64,000 nucleotides of DNA from Nectonema munidae (GCA_030549495.1 JAUIRK010000014.1:62001-126000), one strand, 5' to 3'; shown: positions 1 to 12,467, counted from the stretch's first letter. Notes: a model not told the origin generated them from the letters alone. Program-made: numbers and translations.

Positions 1-1000
1 TTGTAGCCAAAACGATGAAGATTTTATTGAGATATCTAATTTTCTGACAAATGAAATATGTTGATGAAAATAATTAGCAGAGGAATACTGTAAGTAGAAT
101 TAATTTTGAAGTTTATATATTTGGCATTGATTGATAGGGCTAATCAATTTTTAACACGCTTAATTTATTTTCATAAAAAATGACCACTAAATTGGGTATA
201 CTTATTATGGTATATATCAGAGCCAAGCGGAGACGCCGAACTTCCTCGTTCCTACGGGGAAGGTTTTAACCCCGTTATCGGAGAATTGATAGAAAATTTG
301 ATCGTCCATATTCTGCAAATATATACATTATTTTACATTATTTACTTTTCAGCATGATTTCAAAAATATGAAATAATATTGAAAAAGTGTTTGGGTTCGG
401 TTCCATGAAATCTCCTATGAAATTGGAATGTATTTCGTATAATACGGCCTCACTAATCGATGCGTCCCTGTACTTTTCTATGGAAATCGCCATTTTTCCA
501 CTATTCAGAGCGTCGTCAAAAAAAAAATCGCGGTTCGTTTCAGCTTCTTTTCCTCTTCCTGATTCTTCTTTCTTCAAAATGGCCTCTCCTTTTCATCTGA
601 TCTAAATTTCTTGATTATTCTTATGCTAGTCTTATAAGGCTTTCCAAATAAGTTTTAAAAAAATTACAAAATACTTTCTATCTATATATTTTCAGAATTA
701 TATCTTAATAAAATAATACCGGCAAGTCACTCTCATTCAGAAGGATTGATAAGTTCCGCTTCAAACATTGTAAACAGTAAACGAAGTATCGTGAATCCAG
801 ATAAAGTTGAAGAGTTTATTTTTGTTGGGCAAAATAATAAATCATTTAAAAATTTGCTTAAATAAAAATGTTTATTTCGTCTTTTGTTTCATGAAATTCT
901 TTTATATTTGATCATTGGGAAAATTGTTCCCAAACCCACCCGTTCCCCGCGAAGAGAGAATCTCCAAGAGCGACCTAAAAATTCACTCCTCGCTGTGCTC
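1..1000. other. AT-rich stretch, no supported gene
   Basis: Overlapping short open frames on both strands near 340-600 look like chance. A GC-richer patch at 215-290 contains TTTTAACCCCGTTATCGG, which resembles a piggyBac-type MITE end with TTAA, but no partner end was found. Confidence 0.5.
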
Positions 1001-1002
1001 TG

Positions 1003-1262
1003 GTGTATATGTGTAAAATACTTTTATAAGTATTCCAATAAAAATGTTAATTTTTACATGAGTTGTGATATATAAATCAATTTTTTGACAGATTTGATTG
1101 AATGTCATAAAAAATAAACATCACAGCTAACTTGAAAATGGGTATATATGTATAAAAACTATTTATAGGAATAAAAATTTTAGTTTTGAGATGGGTTGTC
1201 ATATTTAAATCACTTTTTGACAGGTTTGACTGATTTTCATTAAAAAATAGGAAAACCTCAAT
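1003..1262. repeat. Diverged tandem duplication, about 130-bp unit
   Basis: Two units (about 1003-1127 and 1139-1262) share, in order, a GTATATATGT-like start, TTTATAAGTATTCCAATAAAAA / TTTATAGGAATAAAAATT-type sequence, a GTTGT(G/C)ATAT(A/T)TAAATCA block, and TTTTTGACAG(A/G)TTTGA(T/C)TGA. They are clearly related but well diverged. Confidence 0.55.
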
Positions 1263-1607
1263 ATTCAGCATTCATAGATAAAAATAGACTTCACCAATGA
1301 ATTCAGCATAGCTGAAATATATATGTAACATTAAAAATAATAAAAACTTAATCTGAGAAAAAGAGAGGGGGCATTTTCCGATCCGTAGCACTTGAGCGGA
1401 CAAATTTTGCCCGGCACTAATATGGTTACGTTTTATTTTAAGAGATTTTTCTAGATGCTGGTCATATAAATCTAACCGCAAAGATAAAAAATCCAGGCTC
1501 CATCAACTTCCATTTATTCTGAAAATTCCTAACACTTACTATTTAAAATGTTTACCATATTCTTCTGTTTCACAGCCGATAATTTTCATAAGTAATTACA
1601 CTTTTTC

Positions 1608-1790
1608 GGCAGATGGCATAGTGGTAGGAGCATGGGGCCTCGATAAAGATGGTTCCGGTTCGATTCCTGATCGTGACTGCCATCTGTCCAGCTATAATAG
1701 ATTATTCTTCCCTTGGATGCGATACCGACAACTAAGAAAAATCATTACACTGAAAGTCCATTTTCGAAACTCAAATTCCATTTTATGAGA
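1608..1790 (+). mobile_element. tRNA-derived SINE head
   Basis: Box A TGGCATAGTGG (1614-1624) and box B GGTTCGATTCC (1657-1667) match the RNA polymerase III internal promoter at tRNA-like spacing. A near-perfect 11-bp inverted repeat, GGCAGATGGCA and TGCCATCTGTCC, encloses them (1608-1618, 1678-1689). D-arm and T-arm pairing is partly kept but the anticodon arm does not fold, so this is a tRNA-derived SINE rather than a working tRNA. The 3' limit is approximate. Confidence 0.5.
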
Positions 1791-2210
1791 GGCTTGTAAA
1801 AAACATGACTAAGCTTTTAGATTACCATAATATAAAGCAATTCACGATTATGGCCTAATCTTGGTTCCTTAAAATTTTTAAAAAGAAACCTAAATCTCCC
1901 ATGTTTTTATACTTCCCTATAAAAATAAATCATTGCTCATGAAAAGCAATTCAGTGTAGTTGCCAGAAGCGATTTCAATTTAAATGTGTGGAAGACAGAT
2001 TGTTTTTTTCTTTCATATATTAATGTCATTTCTCTATTTAACTATTTGTGCACAAATCGACGATAAAAACATTTTCGAATAACATGGAAATGTTTGCTTT
2101 TCCCGGTGACTTGTTTTAATTAACTTCTTCTTTCTGTATATGTGAAAAAGCATGTCTTGATGCTACACTGTTCCTTCATCCATCGGTTGGATAAACAATG
2201 TCAAAGTCTT

Positions 2211-2290
2211 TAGGGTAGGTGTGTCAAACTCAAATCAATAGCGGGTCGGATTTTGAATATTTTCAACTTAATGTTCAAAGGACTAACACC
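2211..2290 (+). mobile_element. hAT-end-like sequence
   Basis: TAGGGTAGGTGTGTCAAACT followed by GGGTCGGATTTTGAA resembles the terminal region of hAT (Charlie/GTF2IRD2-like) elements, which start CAGGGGTGTCAAACTC and continue into GGGCCGGATTTTGA. A GGGGCCACATTT motif near 3163 may belong to the same insertion. The opposite end was not found. Confidence 0.4.
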
Positions 2291-3815
2291 CTCACAAATA
2301 AAATCAACAACTGAATAAATTATTATTTAAAAAGCCTTAAAACAGTTTGAATGAAGCTTTGTCATTAAAAAGAATGAATTTCACTAAATTTGACATATAT
2401 TTTTTACCCGATGATAAAAAAGTGACAATTATTTAATAATTTTCAAATTTTGTCGCTGCATAAAGTTTTGAGCAAACTCTCGAGCATAATTTGTTCAAAA
2501 TAAATCATTGAAAAAGATCTAGATCAGGCGCGCACATCTGAAGGAGAGAAAAAGCCTATCGAATAAAATTTTAAATCTTGGATAAACTTTAAAAAAAATA
2601 TGGATAACTTTCCATATTACTTTTCTTGTTTTAAGGTTAAATCTTAGAAAGAATATTTAAAATATTTTTTTCAAATTTCTACTTCATTGATATAATAATG
2701 CAAATTTGAGCCATATTTGATCAGGAGTAATGTAGACAGTAATTTGAACAAGAGATATTTTTCATAGCAATAACTATATTAGAAAGTATTCTCTATAATT
2801 TAAAGCTTAAAAGGTTTCGCCCTATTGATTTCTGTAACTGAAGGAATTAAATTAATGTACTAGAAGACACACGTTAGGAAAAATGCCCTTATTAATAATT
2901 TAAACAATCACGTATTGTATTCCCGAAATCAAATATATATAGCATCATTATTCTTAGATATTCGTTTTATTATCAAGATTGCTTTAAATATTTGTCAATG
3001 TTTTCACACGTTCCTTAAAATTTTTAATAAAACTTAGTACAAATAATTTCATTTTCACGTAATTTATACCTTATAACCTAGGGAATGGAATAGCTAATTT
3101 ATATAAATGGTTAGTAGCAAATTTTCTACGAAAAATTTTAAACCTTCAATTACTATTTAAAGGGGCCACATTTAAATTCACGGCTTCATAACTGTCAATT
3201 CATAGACCCAAGTCCAAAATATATTTTCAAACAATCTTACTTATGTGTAGGTAGAATATGAAGATTATATAAGATTATTCTTTGTTTTTCTGTGTTACTA
3301 ATCTAGCTTGGTAACATTTCGTTGCTAAAACCTAACCAATTAAATATGAACCAGGCTTTTTGACAATTAGTGAGATGAGAGGCTGAGAAAAATCTTTTAG
3401 CCCCTAATCACTATTGTACGGATAGCTGGTTGTCGGATAAAAAAGAACTGTATTACCAATGAGTTTTCTAATATAACCCTTTCCATACAGGCCTTAGAAG
3501 ATCAAGACATTTTTAACCTTCAAACATCAAATACAGAATAGGCTCAATCAAGAATTCTGTTCGCTAAAGATTTACAAGAGAGATGATTTTTAGAGTCATG
3601 GTATAAAACCTTCACTTGGTTAGAGTATAGGATATCTAGCGATAGAAAGCGCAATTGTGACCATCGGTTTCAATAACTAATAAAACGCAATAAAGAAGGA
3701 TAAAGGCTTAATTACATCCGATGAATGATTTGGTTCTTGTTGAGTTAGAACATTGGCTCTCACTTCACACAGTCGGTAGAAATTTTTGCAGTCTCTTTAT
3801 AATTTTTTAATAGTT
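2291..3815. other. AT-rich stretch, no supported gene
   Basis: Nothing beyond possible decayed hAT sequence was seen. No open frame of useful length is present on either strand. Confidence 0.5.
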
Positions 3816-4251
3816 CAGTGTTTAAAACCGGAAATCACTAATTCGGACCTTGGATTATTCTGAAAATCTTTTGAAAAATTATTGAATGATTGATAAAATT
3901 AACAGCTGAGCTTCTCGAAGGTTTACAAAATTAAAGTTTCATAAATGAGGAAGAACTATGAATCTTTATATCTTGCAAGAAAAACTAATTAGAGAAAAAC
4001 CAAAGCACCTAAAACAATAAGTTTAAAAAGAATGATAAAATTCAGCAAGTAGAAACAGTATATCTGAAAATTAACTTACAAATCCTAATGTGCAATAACT
4101 CTTTTGTAATACTTTTAGTAAATAGACATATGACATTGAATTTTAGCTCGAGTCAAGTTTATAGGGAGAGAAATAAGAATCAATAAACCGGAAAAATGAC
4201 TAATTCGGAAAGGCCGAATCCCAAGCATTCCGAATTAGTGATAGTCGACTG
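3816..4251. mobile_element. pogo/Tigger-type MITE
   Basis: Left end CAGTGTTTAAAACCGG then ATCACTAATTCGG; right end, read inward on the minus strand, CAGTCGACTATCACTAATTC. The two ends share CAGT and ATCACTAATTCGGA...CTTGG in inverted orientation, and a TA follows the right end. A third copy of the CCGGAA...ACTAATTCGG motif lies just inside the right end. There is no coding capacity. Confidence 0.6.
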
Positions 4252-4329
4252 TACTAAATATATGTTTAAAAATGAGGTTCAGTAAAAATAATAGGAATAT
4301 ACGAAAATGGACATGAGAATATTTTACAT

Positions 4330-4835
4330 GCTGTCTCGTTTGCTTTCTGAAATTGGTAGATTTCTTTTCATGGTATCGCTTCAAAACTTTTCCTTTGGAA
4401 ACTCACGTTTCAGTGCAGCAAGAGTTTTTCAAATTCGCAATCATATTCTTTGCATAACTCAGAAAACAAACAAGAGATGAAGACATTTGTAGTAATGGAA
4501 TACACTGTCATTGCAATGGATACCTATTAAACCAGAAGAATTTTGCTTAACCAGAGTCTGAAAACTAGAACGACAAGGAATTTCCAGATGGGGTCAGTAC
4601 ACACTCCAAATGCATGCTTCGGCTTAATATCAGGTGCTGTAAAAAGTAGTCCATCTTGTCAAGTATTTCTCTTGCTATTGTTTTACTGCTAAGAGTTTCG
4701 CAAAACAAATTTGTCTACCAGGTGCTTCTCAAAGACAGATGTACGTAAACGTAAGGCTGAGCTAAGGTTGTAGCATCCGTGGTTTTATCAAGCTGAATTG
4801 CAAAAAAGTTGTGATTACAAATAGATTTTGATTTT
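4330..4835 (-). pseudogene. ZBED5/SCAND3-like hAT transposase remnant
   Basis: Minus-strand reading from about 4830 gives FFAIQLDKTTDATTLAQPYV, then LFCETLSSKTIAREI, the hallmark catalytic-D segment of ZBED5-like hAT transposases (usually FSLQLDESTD...LFCEPL). Further down, in another frame, SKGKVLKRYHEKK matches the later LSRGKVLKRFFELKEE segment. Stops and frame changes make it non-functional. The element's 5' end is probably at 6498, with a LINE inserted between. Confidence 0.7.
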
Positions 4836-5264
4836 TTAACTTGATTTTGAGAAATTTCTGCTTTTAGTAAAGTTTACTTACCTCTCTCCTTTTTTACTTT
4901 TTAAAATATTCGAGAAAATCAGGAGTGCTTTATCAAAATCTTAATTTTGTTTTTCATTTGATTACTTCACATATTTTTGACAAGAGTTATTTTTTAGAAA
5001 CTTTATAGAAGGCTTTCAAACCACACTTAATATTTTGCAAAAACATTTCTATGTTATGAAACTTGGATTTGTATACGATCGTTCAACATGACATTTAAAA
5101 TAGTAATAGCTTTCTTTACTGAACCCAAGTGCCTTTTTAACTTCTTAAAAAAAAAAGCTTTTTTTTTTAGTTTTTTTTAACTTCACAACTCAAAAGACAG
5201 CTCTTCCGCACCAAATGAACAATTACTACTCAAAAATAAAATACTAAATAAAAAAAGTAAATTT

Positions 5265-6300
5265 TAATAGAAAATTTATTGTTCGATTGAATGGATTATG
5301 CTCATCAACTTCAGAAATAATAAGTGGAATCCCTCAAGGTTCTGTATTGGGACCTGTATTTTTCTCTATGTTTATAAATGATATTTGTGATGATCTAAAA
5401 TCAAATATAAAAATTTATGCTGATGATATAAAATTATTCAAGGGTTCAAAGGGTGAAGGTACGAAGAATATACAGAATGATCTATACAAAATATATAGAT
5501 GGAGTAAAGAATGGGATATGCAGTTGAATATAAATAAGTGCTATCACCTTCAAATTGGAAAAAAAGAGGATGCCAGTTTTTATATAGGCGGAACTAAGCT
5601 AAACCAAGTTGAAAAGCATAATGATCTAGGATTAATCGTTGATTCAAAGTTTTGTTTCTCTGATCATGTATTGCACGTTGTCAAGAAAGCCTTCACTATT
5701 CTACACATGTTGAACAATACCATCATCTTATCTGAAATCGAAATTTCTCTGTATTTATACAAATCTTTAGTCAGACCTGTTCTGGAATACGCAAATGTAA
5801 TTTTTGGAAGTTCATCAATTATCAACATCAGAAAAATAGAAAAGGTTCAAAAAGTATTCACAAAGCACTTGAAAGGAATGCAAAATTTATGTTATATTGA
5901 AAGACTTCAAAAGATTGACCTGCCTTCTTTATATTATCGAAGCCTGAGAAATGAAATGATATCAATATTTAATATCGTAAAAGGAAATATGAAGATTGAT
6001 GAGAAAGTTTTGCCTGAATATTCGAAGAGAATTTCCAGATCACACTTGCTGAAGTTTGCACCTGAATCCTTTCAAAGTAAGTATAGAAGCAGATACTTAA
6101 TCCAAAGAGCATACAATCACTGGAATGGCTTACCTAATGAAGTTGTTAACTCAATTACTGTGAAAGAATTTGAAAAAAAACTCGATGAATTTTGGAAAGA
6201 CAAAAGATTTGCCGTTCCTTGAAAAATACGCTATATTTGATGCAATTCTCATTGGCTGCTAGCCTCTTTAAATTGCTTAATAAACTTATGTTATGTTATG
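5265..6300 (+). mobile_element. 5'-truncated CR1/jockey-like LINE, RT C-terminal half
   Basis: An open frame to 6222 starts inside the reverse transcriptase: VRLNGLCSSTSE, then GIPQGSVLGP, INDI, the catalytic YADD box (YADDIKLF), thumb and the C-terminal WNGLPNEVV...FEKKLDEFW segment typical of CR1/jockey-like elements. Its 3' end carries AATAAAC and then TTATG repeats, as expected for a LINE tail. About 311 codons are uninterrupted, so the insertion is fairly recent, although endonuclease and the first RT motifs are missing by 5' truncation. It sits inside a hAT remnant. There is no convincing target duplication beyond a possible GTAAAT. Confidence 0.85.
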
Positions 6301-6409
6301 TAAATGCAGCAAAACCAAGTTTCAATGATGAGTTGCCATATTTAATTTTGTAACGCCATTAAAGAAAATGCATATTTACATCTAAATATGCGTGCAATAT
6401 GTTGCGCAA

Positions 6410-6498
6410 AGCGATCCAATGTGTGACCCCTCTCGGTCCCCTTGGAACTGCTTTGGAATCTTCTAGGGGACCGCGGACTCCAGTTTAAGAATCAGCGG
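6410..6498 (-). mobile_element. hAT (Charlie-like) 5' terminal region
   Basis: Minus-strand reading from 6498 gives CCGCTGATTCTTAAACTGG then AGTCCGCGGTCCCCTAG, very close to the common hAT end CAGTGGTTCTTAAACTGGGG plus TCCGCGGACCCC. Orientation fits the transposase remnant at 4.33-4.83 kb, so both probably belong to one element. Confidence 0.6.
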
Positions 6499-6509
6499 AC
6501 TAAAAGGTA

Positions 6510-7165
6510 GTTATGCAATCAGAATTACAAACAAGGTAATTTTATTTGATAAAATTGGTGTAGTTATCCGTAATTGTGGTGGGATTGGGCGCCTCTGATC
6601 TAGACATCATTAATTTAGACTTTTCAAGTAATTTTTAGGTACACTACGTTTAGCAAAGATTCAAACAAACTGCTTCTCCACTAAAAACACATTAAAATTT
6701 TTTGGAAATAAGTTAACGTTTTTTTAACTAGAGAGGTTATCTTTTCAAGATTATAAACATAAAATTAAAGTGTGTATCATGTATGAGCATTGTGTTTTTC
6801 TGAGATATGCGCTTTTAACCAAAATTCTTTTCTTGAATTTGTATTGCACAATTTTCATTATAATTGAAAAGGAGAGGCGTACTTACGATTATTTTCTTTG
6901 GAGATGGAGTGAAATTTATTTCAATTTGTATCACGCAATAAAAAAACCAGCAATGTATTTGTGTGATGTATCTCGTCTGATTGTTTTTAAAAATTATATT
7001 TCAGTTATTTTTGAGTAGTATATATTTCTAAAATTAAAAAGAATTTTGAACGCTTCTATTTCAAAACACTAAACAAAGAGTATTAAAAAGAATATAAAAA
7101 GAAACCATTTGCAAAATCCAAAAACTAAAATGTTAAAACTAGGATTAATGTTCGACTTAAAAATA
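6510..7165. other. AT-rich stretch, no supported gene
   Basis: An 82-codon open frame at 6770-7018 is AT-driven and matches nothing known. No other structure was seen. Confidence 0.5.
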
Positions 7166-7169
7166 TATG

Positions 7170-7250
7170 CAGTAAAACCTCGGTATAACGAAGTTGACGG
7201 AGAACTGTTGCTTAGTTCGTACAAGCGAGTTTCACTATAACCGAGGAGTG
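7170..7250. mobile_element. pogo/Tigger-like terminal fragment
   Basis: CAGTAAAACCTCGGTATAAC begins a typical pogo-family end; an inverted echo, CACTATAACCGAGG, occurs at 7233-7246. The second terminus of a full element was not found. Confidence 0.45.
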
Positions 7251-7854
7251 CAATAAAAGAACTGGAATTTTGTTTTTCACTTAGTTTCATTATTTCTTTC
7301 AATGAGTTAATAGTTATGGTTGGGGTCCTTACAAATGACTACAACTAATTTATGCTCACTTTCGACCGCTGCTCTTTCTTCTCAGTTTTTGGCTAGTTGT
7401 CTACTCAACAAAGTTCTCATTTGTCACATTGTTGACCCGACCCCCTCTCCCTGTTTTAGTTGACCTGATTTGTGAGCGACCCCTAAAGCTAAAAAATACA
7501 GTAAAATATATTGAAGATTTATTTTCAAAAAAAAACAGTTTTATTTAAAAAAAAACAACGATGCGTGTTTCTATTAAAGATGAGTTCTTGCATTGTTTGA
7601 TGAAATTTTTTATTTCCGTCATACAATTAAACATTTCCTTTGATTCGTTTTAAGTTTGGAAGAATGTCATTATTTCACAGCAAAGTTCTAGAGCATCAGT
7701 TGGGGCGGTGTTGACTCAATATTCACTTCATTATCTTCATTGCTGTGTTGTAACAAATTGGCGTCAACTTCAACGTGTTTTCTAAGTCTGATGATGTTCG
7801 CAGTCCCAGTTTAGATGCCTTTCGTAGCACAAACGGTGTTTTTCACTCGTGTGC

Positions 7855-7945
7855 GGACAGAATGTCGAAAGACATAGTGTAGAAATACAGAGTGTCGAAA
7901 GAAAAAGTGTCGAATGGACAATGTGTCGAACAGACAATGATAAAT
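7855..7945. repeat. Degenerate 14-17-bp tandem repeat
   Basis: About five imperfect copies of a unit containing (A/G)TGTCGAA and GACA: AATGTCGAAAGACA, AGTGTCGAAAGAAA, AGTGTCGAATGGACA, TGTGTCGAACAGACA. Confidence 0.5.
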
Positions 7946-8139
7946 GGTAAAGACAGGGGGAAGATAAATGATAATGAAAGAGAGAATAAAGTACAATGTA
8001 TCGAATACCTTACCTGTCATGTTCGCCCTAATAATATAGTTCGACCTTCTATTGATAATTTAGCGCCGTGGCATTCTTCTCCTTTTAGCAATAATGATGA
8101 AGACGGTAAAAATTTAAAAAACAAACCTGTTTAACATGC

Positions 8140-9600
8140 TCAGGTACACAGTTATTCAAAATGGGAAGCAAAATTTTTCAAACCATTCGTTAAATGATTC
8201 TGATGGAACATCTTTTGCTTCCCCACAATCATGCCGTTTTTTCAAATTTCCAATGCTATCAAAGTTTCCAGTTTAAAAGCTGTTTCAGAACTCACTTTTC
8301 TTATTAGTCAGTCCAGTTGAACAAATCTGGCCTGTTTGCATACAGTTCTTCAAAAAGTGGAAAAAAACTCGATTCGAAGTAATTAGAAGAATCTTTTACA
8401 TTATTTGATATAAGGTCTCTAACTTTTCTATTTTTTCGTTAAAAAATATTGCATTGCTTGGGGATAAGGGGCATTTTATCAAAAATAAAATTTACTTTCT
8501 TTCGATTTCATTAGCGATTGTTTTGTTCATCAGAACTTTCATATTTTTCTAATTGTCGTACACATATCATCGTGTTGGATTCAGAATTTTTTTTTATTTT
8601 ACTTATAAGACTTGCTTCGTCATCACTCCTCAAGGTAAGATCTTGAGAACAGTTTTTGCGTATACTACTTGCTTATGTAGCAAAAAATTGGTTAAAACCT
8701 TCAAAGCGCAGTGTAATATAATACAAATATTACAGACGATGGGTTATAGTTATAAGATAAATTTACCACTGAAGCGCTTTGAATCTTCCTAAGGTTACAA
8801 ATAAATTGTCCAGATTTAAGTTTTATCAAATCATAAAAAAATCAATCTATCAATATTAATCTATGCATTTATTTGCTGATCCATAAGGATCACAATGTTA
8901 AAGGTTTTTTGAGAAACTGTTTTTATCATTCTATTTTTTTAGGATAAGGAAATTATTGTTTGCATTTGATCAGAAATTTTGTACTTTACACGGCCTGCCA
9001 TAAAGTTTTTTTTCTCATCATAACTTTTAAGACTCCAAATTTGTTGCAGGTTTCTTGGACTGTCTAAAATGTTAGAAGTAGAGTTATAGCACGAGGTTTA
9101 TGGAAGATTTTGCAAAATTTTCCAAAGTTATTTAGGGAGTTCTCACATGACAATAACTACCCTTTTTAGAATTTTCATATTTTTTCCAAGGATGCTAGGT
9201 ATTCAATTAAAGTAAGTTTTTAGCTTCTCCATTATTGAGTATATAAGTCACTCTTTTTTTTGAAAGAAGCGTCACTTTTCGAAAAGGCGTAAAAAATTTT
9301 TATGGCAATGATGTGGATAAACTTTTCATAAAAATTATTTCATTTGCTGCCTTTTTTTGAGTGAAAAATAATCCTTGTAGAAAGAAATAGAGTTTCTTGT
9401 AAGATGAATCAGATTTCTTCAAGTAGACAAGTTTACGTGATGTTCCATTCTGATGATTCCATATACCACGAGCATCTTCAAAAATACTTTATAAATCTTT
9501 AATTTCTCTTGAAATGTTTTGTACGTTTTCCAAAATAAAGAACTGATTTGATTTAAGACCTTTTGAAAGGAATTCACAAACTAAACTCGGGATAATTTTG
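8140..9600. other. AT-rich stretch, no supported gene
   Basis: Only short AT-driven open frames; no domain, splice pattern or terminal repeat could be supported. Confidence 0.5.
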
Positions 9601-9650
9601 TTCTAAGAATTTATTAGAAGGTAGATTAAAGTTATTTTCAAATTCATAAT

Positions 9651-9904
9651 CTACAACTTCATTTTATTTGGAGCTAGATTATTCAGGAAATAAAGATGCT
9701 GGTTAGAAAAGCTCATATCTAGATCTTTAGAATTGTGATGATAATGTCCTTTCTCAGAATCTTTGGAGTAATCATGGTTTAATTCCTTCTTTATTACTTC
9801 TTCATTGTTTTTACCTTTTACAGAAAATGAATCTTTGTTATCAACTGATGATACTTTTCGTTTTATTTCAAATAAATAAGCAAAATGATTTGGACTAAGA
9901 TTAT
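9651..9904 (-). CDS. Candidate 3'-terminal exon of an unknown gene
   Basis: On the minus strand a good pyrimidine-rich acceptor (TTTTCTGTGTATTTCAG) precedes 84 open codons ending in TAG at 9651. AATAAA follows 36 bases later at 9615-9610. The predicted segment is hydrophilic, begins NLSPNHFAYLF, and is rich in Lys, Asp, Ser and His (for example SEKGHYHHNSKDL). The open frame runs further upstream to 10115, but there it enters the piggyBac end, so the splice-acceptor reading is preferred. No family is recognised and no matching upstream exon was found. It may also be a chance open frame. Confidence 0.25.
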
Positions 9905-10394
9905 CTGAAATACACAGAAAAGAAGACTGTGTCCACATGAAAGAAAACACAGAATTATTTTTAGAAATAACATTCCAGGCTAAGCATTTTCGGGTGTGTG
10001 TTAACGACAAGAATTGATTAAAAAGAATAGGAAGTAGAAAAGAATTAATAGGATTATATATATATTTAACCTTCGCAAGACGGAACGGGAGTTTTACGTC
10101 AATGGTAATTTTCAAACTAAATTTACGTCGACTATCTTATATAAAACCTATGTTAAAATTATAATGTAAATTTTCAAAAAACAACAAATTTTTCAAAAAT
10201 AAAAACTGATAGTGAATAACTGTATATTTTTTTCTTCTGTAGATCTTTAACGCCATCTAAAGAAAGTAACTAAATTTCTTTTCACATTATGAACTTTATT
10301 CATGAATAAAAAGCAATAATAAAAATTAATTGAGCAAAAAACTTAAAAATATTTAATTTTGATTAGTTAGCATAAAAAAAGAGCAAAATTAAAT

Positions 10395-12467
10395 TCCACA
10401 ACTTTGACAAATGTACTTTGTGTGTGCTTTACATATAGGCCTTTTGCATGTTGCGCACTTTCTTGTTCCTCTCTTTTTTGGTCTACAAGTAGAAACAAAG
10501 CAATATCCACGAGAAGAGGAAGCAATCTCAGGTATATCTTGTTGGATCCCGTAAATGAAATAAGTTCCTTTGTGATTCTGTGGGTGAGAGGATCATTACA
10601 TCTGTTCATCATTGAAAGGTGACTAAGTCTTAGACACAGATCTCTTATGAAGTACTTTCTCCCACCTTTTTGTACCGATGGAAATTTTTCTGGAGCGTTG
10701 CTCTTGATGATGACCCAACTGTTATAAGCTGATATGTCTAAATAATTACAAAACAAAAGAAAAGGCCATCTCCTTGAAGCTTTGTAAGAAGTAAAGTCTC
10801 TTAGCATTCGATTACAAGTATCAACGCCCGATTTAAATTTATTGTAATCGACAACAGTCTCCGGTTTACGTCTTGGACCTAACAAGTTGATGCTTCCCAA
10901 ATGTTGAGACGACATTATATAAACTACTTTGAAGTCTCTTTGTGAATGCTTGTGAGGAATGTAAGCAGTCAAGGATGCAAATTCTGTGTAAAGGAATTTA
11001 CTCTCACAATCTTGTAAGGCGAGACTTTTTAGATGATCTGGTCTGAAAAGGTAAGGTATAAAGCGGCGATTAGCTCTTGCAGTGCCACAGACTGTGAGGT
11101 TTTGTTCTCGTGCCCATTTGCAAAGTTCATGAGAGGTAAAGAACCTGTCCATGAATATGCCGCAACCTTTTGGCAACTCACAACTTGCCACAAGTCTTTT
11201 TACAATTTCTTCAGAAGAAAAATAAGTTTTATCTAGGAGACCAGGGACATAAATTTCGGGTTTGAGCACATAATAAGTTCTTGCGTCATTGCAGTGGTAG
11301 CATTTTATGCCATAGCGTCCTGGCTTGGATCGATCATAGATTCGTAAAGCCGTTCTTCCTCTAAATTTTATCAACTGTTCATCAACAGTTACGCAATCTT
11401 GCGGAGTATAGTACCTGCTGAATATTTTATAAAAATGGTCGTGTAATTCTCTTATTGCTCCCAATTTATCTTCCTGATTTCTTTCACTTTTTTTGTCAAA
11501 GCGTATAAAACGATGGATAAGAAAAAACATATCTCGATTTATAGAAGCTTTTAAAAATGGCTCTCCATGCTTTTGAGAAAAGAGGTATTTTACATCTAAT
11601 TTTTGATTTTTTGCCTGTCCAATGTGTAGTAAACATGCAAAATAAGATAGTATGTCAGCAATACTGAACTTTTCAAAACAAAATTTAGTCTTTTGGAAAG
11701 TTTCAGGCATATTTCTAAAACACAAAAAAGATAATAAAATTACGAACAATATTTTTAAATAAATACTTTTCTCGGAGAGTCATCTTTTCATCATAAAAAT
11801 AAAGTATAATAGCTTTTATATTTTGGTATTACAAATAAAGATAATTTATTTAAATGTTTCTACCAAAATACATAAGCAATAAAAAGTTTTTTGAATGTCC
11901 AAGTAGTGTACTAAGAAAAATTGAAAAATATAGCCCGAGAATTTAGACTAAAGTTTTAAAAGAAATTAAAAAATTTAAAATAAATTGTGTTTAAAATAAA
12001 TTTTTTCATAGTTGACGTCAACCGATTAGATGAACAAAAAAGTAGCATCTATTTGCACAAAAGTTTTAATAAGCAAAATAGTTACATTGATGTCAACTGT
12101 GACTAAAACTATTTAAAATTAAATTTGACTCACGCATATGCCTCATCCATCTTTAATTTGGTACAGGATAAATATGGGATATTGTTTCAACAGTAAAAAA
12201 AAGTTGAAAAATTTTCAAAGGATCAACTAAAGATTTAGCATCTCCTTTAGGACCATATGGTTCGGCGACAGTATCTCTAATATTAAAAGTTCCAGGTCTT
12301 CCAACATTCGTAGAAAAAGGATCCCATTGATAACGTGTACCGTCTGGAGCAAGTAAGAAATCTGAAACCGTTTCAGAAATATCTGACTCCTCAGATGAAG
12401 ACGAAGTAAAACTTTCAGAAGAAGAAGTTATAGTGTTATAAGAAGAAACACTTGAAGACGACTGCAT
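10395..12467 (-). pseudogene. piggyBac transposase, two exons, broken
   Basis: Cut-and-paste transposase acting at TTAA. Exon 1 starts at the ATG at 12467 (MQSSSS), with a Ser/Glu-rich acidic start and the N-terminal TRYQWDPFSTNVGRPG motif. A GTGAGT donor at 12133 and a TTTTGTGTTTTAG acceptor at 11716-11715 define an intron of about 420 bp; the exon 1 frame is interrupted shortly before the donor. Exon 2, from 11714, carries the DDE_Tnp_1_7 core: VDEQLIKFRGR, IFMDRFFTS and KSGVDTCNRM. These supply the three catalytic Asp (residues 123, 201 and 310 of the open frame from 11749), while the accessory fourth Asp is Asn (GVDTCN). Near 10550 the frame shifts by one; the cysteine-rich C-terminal domain (GTRKCATCKRPICKAH, then YICQSC) lies in the neighbouring frame. 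Otherwise a long, well kept coding region. Confidence 0.85.
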
